NCBI GenBank assembly: GCA_025361625.1
Contig: JANYKL010000120.1
Span: 1 to 36,749 of the forward strand
Source: Acidobacteriaceae bacterium
Lineage (GTDB): Bacteria; Acidobacteriota; Terriglobia; Terriglobales; Acidobacteriaceae
Direction of reading: 5' to 3'
DNA length: 36,749 nucleotides
Positions 8,265-16,756 of this stretch are shown piece by piece. The stretch's first letter is position 1. The number at the start of each line of letters is the position of its first letter. The notes under the pieces were generated by a model. That model worked only from the letters and a program-made list of their open reading frames with translations, was not told where the DNA came from and did not search any database. A program made the position numbers and the translations under genes.

Positions 8265-8402
8265 ATAAGTCCCCGCTCAAGTTGTTCACTCCTCGCATTG
8301 TTCGTTCCTATTAATTCTTAATTCCGCTACATTTGCTTGCGGCACGCCATTTGTTAACTTGTAGGGTTGTCGCAGGCACGATTTCTAGTCGTCCCTATCA
8401 AC

Positions 8403-9941
8403 ATGTTTAAGAAAATTCTCATTGCCAACCGGGGAGAAATCGCTGTACGCATCATTCGCGCCTGCCGCGAGCTTGGCATCGCCACCGTCGCCCTTTACTC
8501 CGAGGTCGATCGTGCCGCTTTGCATGTCCGCAATGCGGACGAAGCTTATGCAATTGGCCCTGCGCCAGCGACTGAATCTTATCTGCGCATCGATAAGGTA
8601 CTCGAGGTTGCTAAGCGCTCGGGTGCCGATGCTATTCATCCTGGCTACGGGTTTCTGTCCGAGAATTCAATGTTTGCGCAGGCATGTACCGACGCTGGAA
8701 CCAAATTTGTCGGTCCAACCGCGAAGAGCATGAACATAATGGGGTCGAAGACGAGGGCGCGACAGCAGATGGAAAAGGTTGGGGTTCCCTTTGTTCCGGG
8801 AACATCCAGAGGAATCGTTTCCGCGGAAGAGGGGGAGGAGGTTTCCGAGCGCGTCGGGTACCCGGTGATGCTCAAAGCCGCAGCTGGCGGCGGAGGCAAG
8901 GGCATGCGCCTCGTGCACAGCCGCGATGAACTCCGCTCTGCGATCGAGTCGGCACAGAGCGAGGCCGAACGGTCATTTGGGGACCGTGAAGTCTACATAG
9001 AGAAGGCGATTCTCAATCCGCGCCATATCGAGATGCAAGTACTGGCCGATGAGTGCGGCAACACGGTCTGGCTCGGCGAGCGCGAGTGCTCCATTCAACG
9101 CAGGCATCAGAAGGTATTGGAAGAAGCTCCCTCGCCGATCGTCGATCCCGACATGCGGCGGCGCATGGGCGAGGTCGCGGTCAAGGTCGCCCAGGCATCG
9201 AACTACACGAATGCCGGCACCATCGAATTTTTGGTTGATGAAAAAAAGAATTTTTATTTTCTGGAGATGAACACTCGGCTTCAGGTGGAACATCCGGTGA
9301 CCGAACTAGTCACCGGCCTCGATCTCGTGCATCTGCAGATCCGGATCGCCGCGGGAGAGAAATTGCCGTTCACGCAAGCTGACGTCGGAATTCGCGGGCA
9401 TGCTATCGAGTGCCGCATATATGCTGAAGATCCCGACAATAATTATTTCCCAAGTCCCGGCAAGATCAACGTACTGGTGCAGCCATCAGGTCCAGGCATT
9501 CGCGAAGATGGGGGCGTGTATGAAGGATGGACAGTTCCCATCGACTACGATCCCCTGCTCTCGAAATTAATCGGCTACGGCGCGGATCGAGCCCAGGCCA
9601 TCATGCACTTGGAACGCGCTTTGGGAGAATATTTCGTCGGCGGGATCAAAACCAACCTATCGCTTTTCACTCGCATTTTGAAAGACGCCGACTTTCGCGA
9701 TGGCAAACTCGACACTGGCTTTCTGGATCGCCTGACGCAAAAAGAAGACGCGGGGGCTTCAGGATTGGCAAGCGCGAAGAATTCCGAGCTTGAAACGGTC
9801 GCAGCAATCTCTGCCGGTGTGTTTGCAGCGCTCGACCGTAATGTCTCTGCGTCAGAAAACGCTTCGGTTAACGGCGGCACAAACGCAGCTTCTGACAGCC
9901 AATGGAAGCGAGAGGCGCGCAAAGAGTCGTTGCGTTTCTAG
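8403..9941 (+). CDS. accC: Biotin carboxylase (acetyl/acyl-CoA carboxylase subunit)
   Basis: ATP-grasp enzyme that carboxylates biotin on its carrier protein. 512 residues. The N-terminus MFKKILIANRGEIAVRIIRA is the classical family start, so I use the ATG at 8403 rather than the upstream in-frame TTG at 8367. Visible motifs include the glycine-rich AAAGGGGKGMRLV loop and the catalytic EMNTRLQVEHPVTE. E. coli AccC is about 450 residues; the extra C-terminus is low in conservation and ends WKREARKESLRF, like the end of the biotin-carboxylase part of propionyl/methylcrotonyl-CoA carboxylase alpha chains. The enzyme may therefore serve an acyl-CoA carboxylase other than AccABCD. The carrier gene follows 30 bp later; no carboxyltransferase gene is present. 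Confidence 0.93.
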   Translation: MFKKILIANRGEIAVRIIRACRELGIATVALYSEVDRAALHVRNADEAYAIGPAPATESYLRIDKVLEVAKRSGADAIHPGYGFLSENSMFAQACTDAGTKFVGPTAKSMNIMGSKTRARQQMEKVGVPFVPGTSRGIVSAEEGEEVSERVGYPVMLKAAAGGGGKGMRLVHSRDELRSAIESAQSEAERSFGDREVYIEKAILNPRHIEMQVLADECGNTVWLGERECSIQRRHQKVLEEAPSPIVDPDMRRRMGEVAVKVAQASNYTNAGTIEFLVDEKKNFYFLEMNTRLQVEHPVTELVTGLDLVHLQIRIAAGEKLPFTQADVGIRGHAIECRIYAEDPDNNYFPSPGKINVLVQPSGPGIREDGGVYEGWTVPIDYDPLLSKLIGYGADRAQAIMHLERALGEYFVGGIKTNLSLFTRILKDADFRDGKLDTGFLDRLTQKEDAGASGLASAKNSELETVAAISAGVFAALDRNVSASENASVNGGTNAASDSQWKREARKESLRF

Positions 9942-9971
9942 CTAAGCAGTTTTATCCCAAGCGCAATTTTT

Positions 9972-10475
9972 ATGATTTTTGAAGTGATGGTGGGCGGGAA
10001 AGACAAAGCGCATCGCCTGGAAATCGAAAAATCCGGTTCCGGCTGGAAATGCCGGCTAGGCGGTAGTGCGATCGCGATTGATGCGATATCGCCTCGACCA
10101 GATGTTTTATCCCTTATCATCGCTGGCCGCTCGTATGAAATCAGGCGTGAGCATACCGGCACCAATCTCAAAATCTGGATCGGGAGCACGTGCTTGCCAG
10201 TCGAGTTGCGCGATCCGCGTTCCTTGCGCTCGCGGTTGAAGGCGGCGGGCGACAAAAAAGGTCCGGCAAAAATTGTTGCGCCCATGCCCGGCCGCGTTGT
10301 CCGTGTGCTTGTTGGGGAAGATCAGGAGGTCGAAGCGGGTCAGGGAATTCTCGTGGTCGAAGCAATGAAAATGCAGAACGAGATCAAGTCACCTAAAAAA
10401 GGTCTGGTCAGGAAAATCTCGACCACCGCGGGCGCGGCGGTCAATCCGGGAGATGTACTGGCCACGATTGAATGA
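9972..10475 (+). CDS. Biotin carboxyl carrier protein
   Basis: 167-residue biotinyl protein that carries carboxy-biotin from the carboxylase to a carboxyltransferase. The C-terminal lipoyl/biotin fold (about 98-167) begins KIVAPMPGRVVRVLVGEDQEV and carries EAMKMQNEI, with Lys133 as the expected biotin site. The N-terminal ~95 residues resemble the linker region of acyl-CoA carboxylase alpha chains rather than E. coli AccB, and the 'AMKMQNE' context is of the propionyl/pyruvate carboxylase type. Together with accC it looks like an alpha chain split into two genes. Confidence 0.9.
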   Translation: MIFEVMVGGKDKAHRLEIEKSGSGWKCRLGGSAIAIDAISPRPDVLSLIIAGRSYEIRREHTGTNLKIWIGSTCLPVELRDPRSLRSRLKAAGDKKGPAKIVAPMPGRVVRVLVGEDQEVEAGQGILVVEAMKMQNEIKSPKKGLVRKISTTAGAAVNPGDVLATIE

Positions 10476-10699
10476 CTTCGAGCGTATTCGGCGTTTTCGC
10501 GATTTAAATCTTGCTTGTCCATGTTGCAAGCCCTGGGACAAAAGACTTTTTTGAGCAGGGGCAAAAAATGCAGCCTGCGGTGGACGGAATTATTTGTAAA
10601 GCAGAATTTGCCGCTAAAGTCACACTATAGTTTCCCTCCCTATGAAGTTTCTAATCTTCATCTAATCCAGTTCTAATTGCCACTAATTCAAATGGGCGG

Positions 10700-12028
10700 A
10701 TGACGAGCTATCCCATTCCGCAAAGCGAAGTATTACCACCATTCTCTGGAGGCCATGTCCTCATAGCCAGTTCAAATATTCTGATGCGTAAGCGCGTGCT
10801 CGAAAGCCTGGTTGTGCCAGTCCAGAGGTGCGAGCAGGCAAATGGAGGGGCGGAGGCGCTGCTGCGACTGGAAAGCGGTTCGTGGCAGACATTATTTCTC
10901 GATCGCTGCTTGCCCGACCTTGACGCGATAGAGTTGAGCCAGACCGTGCGAAGGCTGTATCCCACAGTTGAAGTGGTGCTGCTCGATCCGGAACCACTTG
11001 CGGAGCAAGCGACGGATCGGGCTGTGGACGGGGCACCCTTCTCATCGGGTAGTGTGATCCCTCATACTTCGCCAGTTGCGTTTGCGCAAAAATCGGCGGA
11101 GGCGATTCCGCGTTCCTATGCTCCGCTCGATAAGGCATCAACTTCGTTCGATCCGCCCACGGAATCATACGGCTTCCGCCCGGGGGCGGATACTAAACGC
11201 GGAGATACGTTAGACGGTCTGAGGGACCCGCTTCCTGCCCCCGACCCGCTTCCCGGCATGATCGGTAATTCCGCCGTCATGCAACCCGTCTACCGGATGG
11301 TTCGCCTGCTGGCGAAAAGAAATACGGCGGTGCTCATCACCGGACCGACGGGCTGCGGTAAAGAATTGGTCGCTCGCGCCCTCCATCAATTAAGTCCGCG
11401 CTCCGAGCGAGGTTTTGCGGTAGTGAATTGTGCCGCCATCCCGGAGACCTTGCTCGAGGCCGAACTCTTCGGATACGCTCGCGGCGCGTTTACCGGCGCA
11501 ATGCAGGCTTATGCGGGCAGAATTCAGGCGGCCCATGGAGGCACACTCTTTCTCGACGAGGTCGGTGAAATGCCGCTGAGCCTGCAACCGAAACTGTTGC
11601 GCTTTCTGGAACAGAAAGAAGTGCAGCGCCTCGGCTCGAGTGAGGTAATTCGGGTTGATGCCCGCATCGTGTCTGCCACCAACGCGCATCTTTTAAGTTT
11701 GGTGAGAGAGGGCAAATTTCGCGAGGATTTGTATTACCGGCTTTGCGGATTTCCCATCGACATCCCGGCGCTGCGCGACCGAGGCGAAGATGTGACGCTG
11801 CTTGCGGAGCATTTTCTCCAGAAATTTTCCCAGGGACCGGGGCTGCGCCCGAATCCAGCGCAGCTATCGATCGCTGCGCGGCAATTGCTCGAAGCGCAAC
11901 CGTGGCCCGGCAACATTCGCGAATTGCAGAACGTGATGGAGCGAGCTTTAATACTCGCCGAGAACCGCAGCGTGATCCGTCCCGAGCACCTGATGCTCAA
12001 TCCTGCGCATGCGCATAACTTCAACTGA
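10700..12028 (+). CDS. Sigma-54-dependent activator, FleQ/FlgR-like, lacking a DNA-binding domain
   Basis: 442 residues. A divergent receiver domain at 18-100 keeps an Asp (D68, LFLDRCLPD); a poorly conserved linker follows; the AAA+ domain spans about 187-415 with Walker A GPTGCGKE (215-222), the sigma-54 contact loop GAFTGA (262-267), Walker B GGTLFLDE and the arginine region REDLYYRL. The protein stops at LMLNPAHAHNFN, about where the C-terminal Fis-type helix-turn-helix would start, so no DNA-binding domain is visible. Helicobacter FlgR is a known activator of this shape. The following gene, a histidine kinase, has a sigma-54 promoter. Position at the head of flagellar genes suggests flagellar control; the exact orthology is not certain. 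Confidence 0.85.
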   Translation: MTSYPIPQSEVLPPFSGGHVLIASSNILMRKRVLESLVVPVQRCEQANGGAEALLRLESGSWQTLFLDRCLPDLDAIELSQTVRRLYPTVEVVLLDPEPLAEQATDRAVDGAPFSSGSVIPHTSPVAFAQKSAEAIPRSYAPLDKASTSFDPPTESYGFRPGADTKRGDTLDGLRDPLPAPDPLPGMIGNSAVMQPVYRMVRLLAKRNTAVLITGPTGCGKELVARALHQLSPRSERGFAVVNCAAIPETLLEAELFGYARGAFTGAMQAYAGRIQAAHGGTLFLDEVGEMPLSLQPKLLRFLEQKEVQRLGSSEVIRVDARIVSATNAHLLSLVREGKFREDLYYRLCGFPIDIPALRDRGEDVTLLAEHFLQKFSQGPGLRPNPAQLSIAARQLLEAQPWPGNIRELQNVMERALILAENRSVIRPEHLMLNPAHAHNFN

Positions 12029-12097
12029 GTGCTCCGGAAAAGGGACACCTCCGTCCGGGCAACACATGAGACGGTTCTAAGGCAAATTATGCCGCAC

Positions 12098-12114
12098 TGG
12101 CATCCTCCTTGCTT
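12098..12114 (+). promoter_or_regulatory. Sigma-54 (-24/-12) promoter before the histidine kinase
   Basis: TGGCATCCTCCTTGCTT matches the consensus TGGCACG-N4-TTGCW, with GG at 12099-12100 and GC at 12111-12112, i.e. exactly the required 12-bp spacing. Transcription would start near 12124. The match fits the two sigma-54 activator genes that flank it. Confidence 0.8.
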
Positions 12115-12150
12115 CCATTCGATGCATGTCAAGTACTTCTGCCATACCGC

Positions 12151-13506
12151 GTGAGGCCGCACGAATCGCAACATCCTCTGGCGCGCGCCTTTGCCTCCTT
12201 CACCGAGGCGGCGGGTTCGCTCGAGCGCGCTTACGGGCAGTTGCAGAGTCAGGTCGCACAACTGCGTCAGGAACTAGCAATGACAAATAGCAATCTAACG
12301 TCGAGTCTCGAAGAAAACCGCCGCATGCGGGAACGCCTGAGGCGCATTCTTGAGAGCTTGCCGTGTGGCGTGCTGGTTGTCGAGGCGAGTGATGCCCATG
12401 GACTGGGAGGGCCGATTTCAGAGCTTAATCCGGAAGCGGTTCGACTCCTCGGTCGCAATATCTCCTCATTCGAAGAGTTGCCTGGCGGTTGGCAGACAGC
12501 CCTTGCTAGCGTGTGCGGTCGAACGGAAGAAATCGAGTTGCCTCAGGTGGGGTTGATTCCGACGGCGGACGAAGGCGTTGATCCGGCAAACTGGGTGGCG
12601 ATCCGGCACGCTTGGCTCGAACACGCGGAAAGTATGCCAACATCCGTTTTCATCTTGCGCGATATCAGTGACGCAAAACGCATGGAGCGCGAGCGGGAGA
12701 GTTTGCGCCGGCAGCAGGCACTGGTCGAGGTTTCAGCGTTGCTTGCCCACGAGATCCGCAATCCGCTGGGCAGCCTCGAGCTTTTCGCCGGGCTGCTGGC
12801 GGAGGCGAATCTTGAAGGCGAGAGCCAGCGCTGGATCGAGCACGTGCAGGCCGGACTTCGCACCCTCTCCTCGACCGTGAATAACGTGCTCCATCTACAC
12901 AGCTCGCCCCCGCCAAATTTTACCGGCTTCGACGTCGGGGAATTGCTGAAATGGGCTTACGATTTTCTGCTTCCACTGGCAAAGCAAGCGAAGGTGGAAA
13001 TGCAGATTGTAAACGGTCTCGATCGCGTTTTTATCGCTGCCGACCGGCATCGCCTAGAGCAGGTTCTGCTCAATCTTGCGCTTAACGCCTTTCACTTCAT
13101 GCCAAATGGAGGGTGGCTCTCATTTCACGCTCGGGCTGATGCGGACAATGCCAACGCCATTTTTATCGAGGTGCGGGATAGCGGGCGTGGCATTCCCATG
13201 TCCGACCTGCTGCGTATATTTGACGCCGGGTTCAGCACTCGCCCGGGCAGTTCTGGACTTGGCCTGGCCGTGTGCCGCCGGATTCTTGAACAGCATGGCG
13301 GAACGATTCAAGTCCAGAGCAAGTTCATGAGCGGCTCGACATTCCTGCTCAAGCTTCCCCGCCAGCAAGTCACTCCGCAGGTTTTGTCCGCGGCGCCTTC
13401 GCAAGACCTCAAAAGCGTGTCGTTGAGGGATGCAGCATACCGCGCGCCCGTCCGCGCCAATATCTTAGGTTCGGTTTCTCAAAACGCAGAAGCGGCGGGT
13501 TTATGA
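12151..13506 (+). CDS. Sensor histidine kinase, FleS/FlgS-like
   Basis: Soluble two-component kinase, about 451 residues from the start chosen here. An N-terminal helical segment (AYGQLQSQVAQLRQELAM) is followed by a PAS-like region, an H-box LLAHEIRNPLGSLELF (His codon at 12748) and an HATPase domain with N-box LNLALNAFHFMPNGG, G1 DSGRGIP and G2 SSGLGLAVCRR. The open frame reaches back to a TTG at 12109, but that codon lies inside the sigma-54 promoter, so translation must begin later; the GTG at 12151 is the first likely start, without a strong ribosome site. There is no membrane helix. It overlaps the next gene by 4 bp (ATGA), so kinase and regulator are probably translated together. The likely partners are the flanking regulators. 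Confidence 0.88.
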   Translation: MRPHESQHPLARAFASFTEAAGSLERAYGQLQSQVAQLRQELAMTNSNLTSSLEENRRMRERLRRILESLPCGVLVVEASDAHGLGGPISELNPEAVRLLGRNISSFEELPGGWQTALASVCGRTEEIELPQVGLIPTADEGVDPANWVAIRHAWLEHAESMPTSVFILRDISDAKRMERERESLRRQQALVEVSALLAHEIRNPLGSLELFAGLLAEANLEGESQRWIEHVQAGLRTLSSTVNNVLHLHSSPPPNFTGFDVGELLKWAYDFLLPLAKQAKVEMQIVNGLDRVFIAADRHRLEQVLLNLALNAFHFMPNGGWLSFHARADADNANAIFIEVRDSGRGIPMSDLLRIFDAGFSTRPGSSGLGLAVCRRILEQHGGTIQVQSKFMSGSTFLLKLPRQQVTPQVLSAAPSQDLKSVSLRDAAYRAPVRANILGSVSQNAEAAGL

Positions 13507-14852
13507 AGCGCTTGCTGATCGCCGATGACGATGCGGGAATGCGTGCCGCGCTCGAAGCGCGCTTCAGCCGCCGCGGGTGGTTAGTGAATGTTGCGTCGAA
13601 CGGTACAGAGGCTTTGGAGAAATTTCGCTCCGGCTTGCATTCGCTCCTTATTACGGACGTGCGCATGCCCGGACGCGATGGCTTTCAGTTGCTCCGCGAG
13701 GTGCAGAGTTGCGCTTCCCGCACGGCGGTGATTCTTTTGACGGCCTACGCGTGCGTGCCCGACGCGGTCGATGCCATGCGTAATGGGGCTTGCGATTATC
13801 TCGTCAAGCCGGTCTGCTTCGAGAAGCTCGAACTGGCGGTCGAAGCGGTCATGCGGCGGGCCGATCAATTCGGCAAGGCCACGGAAAGCATGGTCGGAAG
13901 TTCGATTGGCTGGCGGCAGGCGCTCGAGCGCGCCCGGCAGGCATCCGCCACCGACGCCGATGTTTTGCTTGAAGCCGAGAGCGGCACCGGGAAAGAACTC
14001 GTGGCGCGCCTGATCCATCGCCTCAGCGCGCGAAAAGCCGGGCCGTTCGTTGCCCTTAACTGTACGGCCTTCCCGGAAAGCCTGCTGGAGAGCGAACTGT
14101 TCGGCCATGCTCGCGGCGCTTTTACCGGCGCGACCGAAGCGCGTCCGGGAAAATTCGAAACCGCTAACGGCGGCACGCTGCTACTCGACGAGGTTGGCGA
14201 GATGCCGCTTGCGCTGCAGCCGAAGCTGTTGCGCGCCCTGCAGGAGCGCGAGTTTGATCGCCTGGGATCGAACCACACCGTGCATGTCGACATACGCGTC
14301 ATTGCCACAAGTAACCGTCCGCTCGAAGCGGCGGTCGCCGAGGGCCGCTTCAGGGCGGATCTTTATTATCGTTTGAATGTCATCCCCCTTTGCCTACCGC
14401 CGCTGCGCGGACGCGCCGGCGATATACGCGAACTGGCGGAACATTTTGTTGGGCTTTATGCTTCTCCCGGAACCACACCGCGTTTTTCGCGAGCGCTCAT
14501 GGATGAACTGGAGAGCTCTGCCTGGCCCGGTAACGTTCGCGAGTTGGCAAATTTCGTGCGGCGCGCAGTGGCCCTATCCCCCGGTGGCGAGATCGGGCGG
14601 GAGGCGCTCGATCACGGCAGACGACCTTCGGAAAAGGCTGCGAAGTCTGTCCCCGACCAGCGCCCACCGGTGCTGCGCTTCGAGCCCGGGCACCCCGACG
14701 CCGACGCTAAAGGGTACGTGGCTTATCCGCAGGTTGATCCCATCGAAGAGATGACGGACCTGCTCGGAGCGGTGCGGGCCTATGAGATGAATGCCTCCGC
14801 CGTGCAGGCGACCAAAAACATGATCACGCAATCGCTTAGCCTGCTGCAGTAA
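13503..14852 (+). CDS. Chimera: NtrC-type response regulator fused to the C-terminus of rod protein FlgC
   Basis: 449 residues. Residues 1-118 are a receiver with phospho-Asp52 (LLITDVRMPGRDG) and Lys102 (YLVKP). Residues about 130-368 are a sigma-54 AAA+ domain with Walker A ESGTGKE, GAFTGA at 205-210, GGTLLLDEVGEMP and the closing WPGNVRELANFVRRA. Where a Fis-type helix-turn-helix should follow, residues about 383-449 instead match the end of the flagellar proximal rod protein FlgC: RFEPGHPDADAKGYVAYPQV, DPIEEMTDLLGAVRAYEMNA and TKNMITQSLSLL, comparable to YEPGNPLADANGYV and [20 protein letters not shown] in E. coli FlgC. The junction is near 14640-14650 and in frame. The simplest origin is a deletion from the end of a fleR-like gene into flgC, removing flgB. 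fliE follows, as it follows flgC elsewhere. Domain calls are strong; whether the fusion works is unknown. Confidence 0.9.
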   Translation: MKRLLIADDDAGMRAALEARFSRRGWLVNVASNGTEALEKFRSGLHSLLITDVRMPGRDGFQLLREVQSCASRTAVILLTAYACVPDAVDAMRNGACDYLVKPVCFEKLELAVEAVMRRADQFGKATESMVGSSIGWRQALERARQASATDADVLLEAESGTGKELVARLIHRLSARKAGPFVALNCTAFPESLLESELFGHARGAFTGATEARPGKFETANGGTLLLDEVGEMPLALQPKLLRALQEREFDRLGSNHTVHVDIRVIATSNRPLEAAVAEGRFRADLYYRLNVIPLCLPPLRGRAGDIRELAEHFVGLYASPGTTPRFSRALMDELESSAWPGNVRELANFVRRAVALSPGGEIGREALDHGRRPSEKAAKSVPDQRPPVLRFEPGHPDADAKGYVAYPQVDPIEEMTDLLGAVRAYEMNASAVQATKNMITQSLSLLQ

Positions 14853-14917
14853 GCGGACGAAATAGGCTGCGCTGAGAGGACTAAGGGCATTACGAGGTTC
14901 GACTCGAGGTTCAATTT

Positions 14918-15211
14918 ATGAATAACGTCATTTCAGCGCTTAGGATTCTGCCGGTGGAAGCGGCCTCCGCTTCTAACGCACTCCCCGAAGAGGGCAAGTT
15001 TCTGGAGGCGCTGCAAAATAGCATCAGTCAGGCGGAGGGAGCGCAAGGCCACGCTGCGAGCCAGGTATCGGCGATGCTCGACGGGCAGGGCACCGATGTG
15101 CACAGCGCCATGATCGCGGTTGAAAAAGCGGACCTCTCGTTCCAGCTGATGATGCAGGTACGAAACAAAATTGTGCAGGCCTACCAGCAGATTTCCAGCA
15201 TGCAATTCTAG
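14918..15211 (+). CDS. fliE: Flagellar hook-basal body protein FliE
   Basis: 97-residue adapter that joins the MS ring to the proximal rod. The C-terminal half carries the FliE signature: MIAVEKADLSFQLMMQVRNK and IVQAYQQISSMQF, ending in the invariant M(Q)F. The N-terminus includes EGKFLEALQNSISQAE. Length is normal and no damage is seen. It comes 65 bp after the regulator/FlgC chimera and before fliF, preserving the common flgC-fliE-fliF order even though flgB and most of flgC are gone. Confidence 0.95.
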   Translation: MNNVISALRILPVEAASASNALPEEGKFLEALQNSISQAEGAQGHAASQVSAMLDGQGTDVHSAMIAVEKADLSFQLMMQVRNKIVQAYQQISSMQF

Positions 15212-15313
15212 AAGCCGGAACTCCTGTGTGAGCCCGCTTAGAAAGCGCGACAATTTTATGATCTCTACCACGTTGCAGGATTTTCCAAGCCGGGGTTCCG
15301 GGGAGTTCTAGAA
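15206..15313. repeat. Possible 92-bp insertion flanked by 8-bp direct repeats
   Basis: The octamer TTCTAGAA occurs at 15206-15213 (spanning the fliE stop) and again at 15306-15313 just before fliF. The intervening 92 bp begins GCCGGAACTCC and ends CCGGGGTTCCGGGGAG, giving short imperfect inverted ends (CCGGAAC/GTTCCGG). Removing one repeat and the insert would leave fliE and fliF almost adjacent, as is usual. It could be a small mobile element with a target duplication; TTCTAGAA is itself a palindrome, which weakens the argument. Confidence 0.4.
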
Positions 15314-15326
15314 TCTGAATCGCACT

Positions 15327-16715
15327 TTGCAGCAAATTCAGGACTTCCTGCACGGTCTAACCCTCGGGCAGAAAGCTTTACTTGGAGGGGGAGCCGCAGC
15401 CGTCGTGCTCACATTGTGGCTCTTTGTCGGCCTGATCGATCACGGTAAAAATGTGGTTCTCTACAGCGGCCTCAAGCCGCAGGACGCGCAGGCGATGGGG
15501 GCGCGGCTCGCGGCAAAGGCCATTCCCTACGAGATTTCTGCGGATGGAACAAGCCTTCTAGTACCGGCGGAAAAACTGGACGCGGCGCGGCTCGAAACCG
15601 CCTCGCAAGGACTGCCGCGCAATGCACGCCTCGGCTTTGAACTGTTTGACACGCCAAACTGGGCGGGATCCGACTTCAGCGAACGAGTCAACTACCAGCG
15701 CGCTCTCGAAGGCGAACTGGAGCGCACGCTGCAGACTCTCGCAGAGGTCGAAGCGGTACGAGTGCACCTGGTTTTGCCGCGCGAATCACTCTTCACCGAG
15801 CAGGAGCGCGATTCGAAGGCGGCGGTCATTATCAAGACCCGCGGGGGGTCGTTGTCGAAGGAAGCGCAACACGCGATCCCGCAACTGGTGGCGAGCGCGG
15901 TTGACGGATTGAAGCCCGAAAACGTCACTGTGGTTGACGCGGAGACGGCGACGCCGTTTCTCTCGCGACGCGGACTCTCCGGCCGGGGCTCGTTCGATGC
16001 CGATGACGAACTCGCCGCAGCGGCAGTCCACGCCATCGAACCGGTTGTCGGCGCTGACCACGTGCGCGCCAGCGTGCATGTTGACTATGATCTCAGCAGC
16101 AGCGAAGACACATCTGAAATTTACGATCCGAAAGCGGCAGCAACGTTAATGCAGCAGCACAGCGAAGAACTCGCTGGCGGCGGCAGCCCGGCTGGGGTTC
16201 CCGGAGTTGCGAGTAACGTTCCCGCAAGCACCACTGCGGTTCCTCTTATTCCATCGGTGATCGATAACCAAAGCTCAAAAAACGAGAGCACCACATTCGC
16301 GGTGAGCAAGAACACGCGGCACACGACCAACCCCGCAGGCCGGGTGCGCCGTATCACGGCATCGGTGCTCATCGATGACGCCTTCGACCAGCCGGACGCG
16401 GCTACCGATAAGAAGACCGGATCTAAAACTACATCCAAGGCCGAATCCAACGCCGCATCTACGGCCGAATCCAAAACTGAAAATCAAGGAGGGCTGGGTC
16501 GGGCGCGGCCTGTCCGCAGGAAGCGCACGCCTGAGGAACTGGCGGCCATTGAGAAGCTCGCGCGTGCGGCCATCGGAGTCGACGAGCAACGCGGCGACCT
16601 GCTCGTAGTCGAAAATCTTTCCTTCCAGTCGCTCCCGATCGAAACCGTACCGCTCCCGGGATGGGTTGAACGCTGGCGCCTGCTTCTTCAGCCTTGGCTT
16701 GGCGCACTGCGCTAG
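15327..16715 (+). CDS. fliF: Flagellar MS-ring protein FliF, C-terminally truncated
   Basis: 462 residues against about 530-570 for complete FliF. It has LTLGQKALLG, the first membrane helix at about 18-38, ring-building YscJ/FliF domains (VVLYSGLKPQDAQAMGARL; PRNARLGFELFDTPNWAGSDF; QRALEGELERTLQTL; VRVHLVLPRESLFTEQERDS; VDYDLSSSEDTSEIYDP) and a low-complexity linker rich in K, T, S, E. The protein stops at LLLQPWLGALR, where the second membrane helix should begin, so that helix and the FliG-binding end are absent. None of the three plus-strand frames downstream contains the missing part. The start shown is TTG at 15327; a CTG at 15315 would give NRTLQQIQDF, closer to FliF N-termini. No fliG or other flagellar gene follows. 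Confidence 0.92.
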   Translation: MQQIQDFLHGLTLGQKALLGGGAAAVVLTLWLFVGLIDHGKNVVLYSGLKPQDAQAMGARLAAKAIPYEISADGTSLLVPAEKLDAARLETASQGLPRNARLGFELFDTPNWAGSDFSERVNYQRALEGELERTLQTLAEVEAVRVHLVLPRESLFTEQERDSKAAVIIKTRGGSLSKEAQHAIPQLVASAVDGLKPENVTVVDAETATPFLSRRGLSGRGSFDADDELAAAAVHAIEPVVGADHVRASVHVDYDLSSSEDTSEIYDPKAAATLMQQHSEELAGGGSPAGVPGVASNVPASTTAVPLIPSVIDNQSSKNESTTFAVSKNTRHTTNPAGRVRRITASVLIDDAFDQPDAATDKKTGSKTTSKAESNAASTAESKTENQGGLGRARPVRRKRTPEELAAIEKLARAAIGVDEQRGDLLVVENLSFQSLPIETVPLPGWVERWRLLLQPWLGALR

Positions 16716-16756
16716 CCTCGAGCTACACGTCTCGGCTAAGTCCAAGGCAGGTACGT

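Noticed and set aside
8340-8355. CGGCACG-CCAT-TTGTT as a sigma-54 promoter before accC
   Set aside because: The -12 element has GT instead of GC and the first T is missing.
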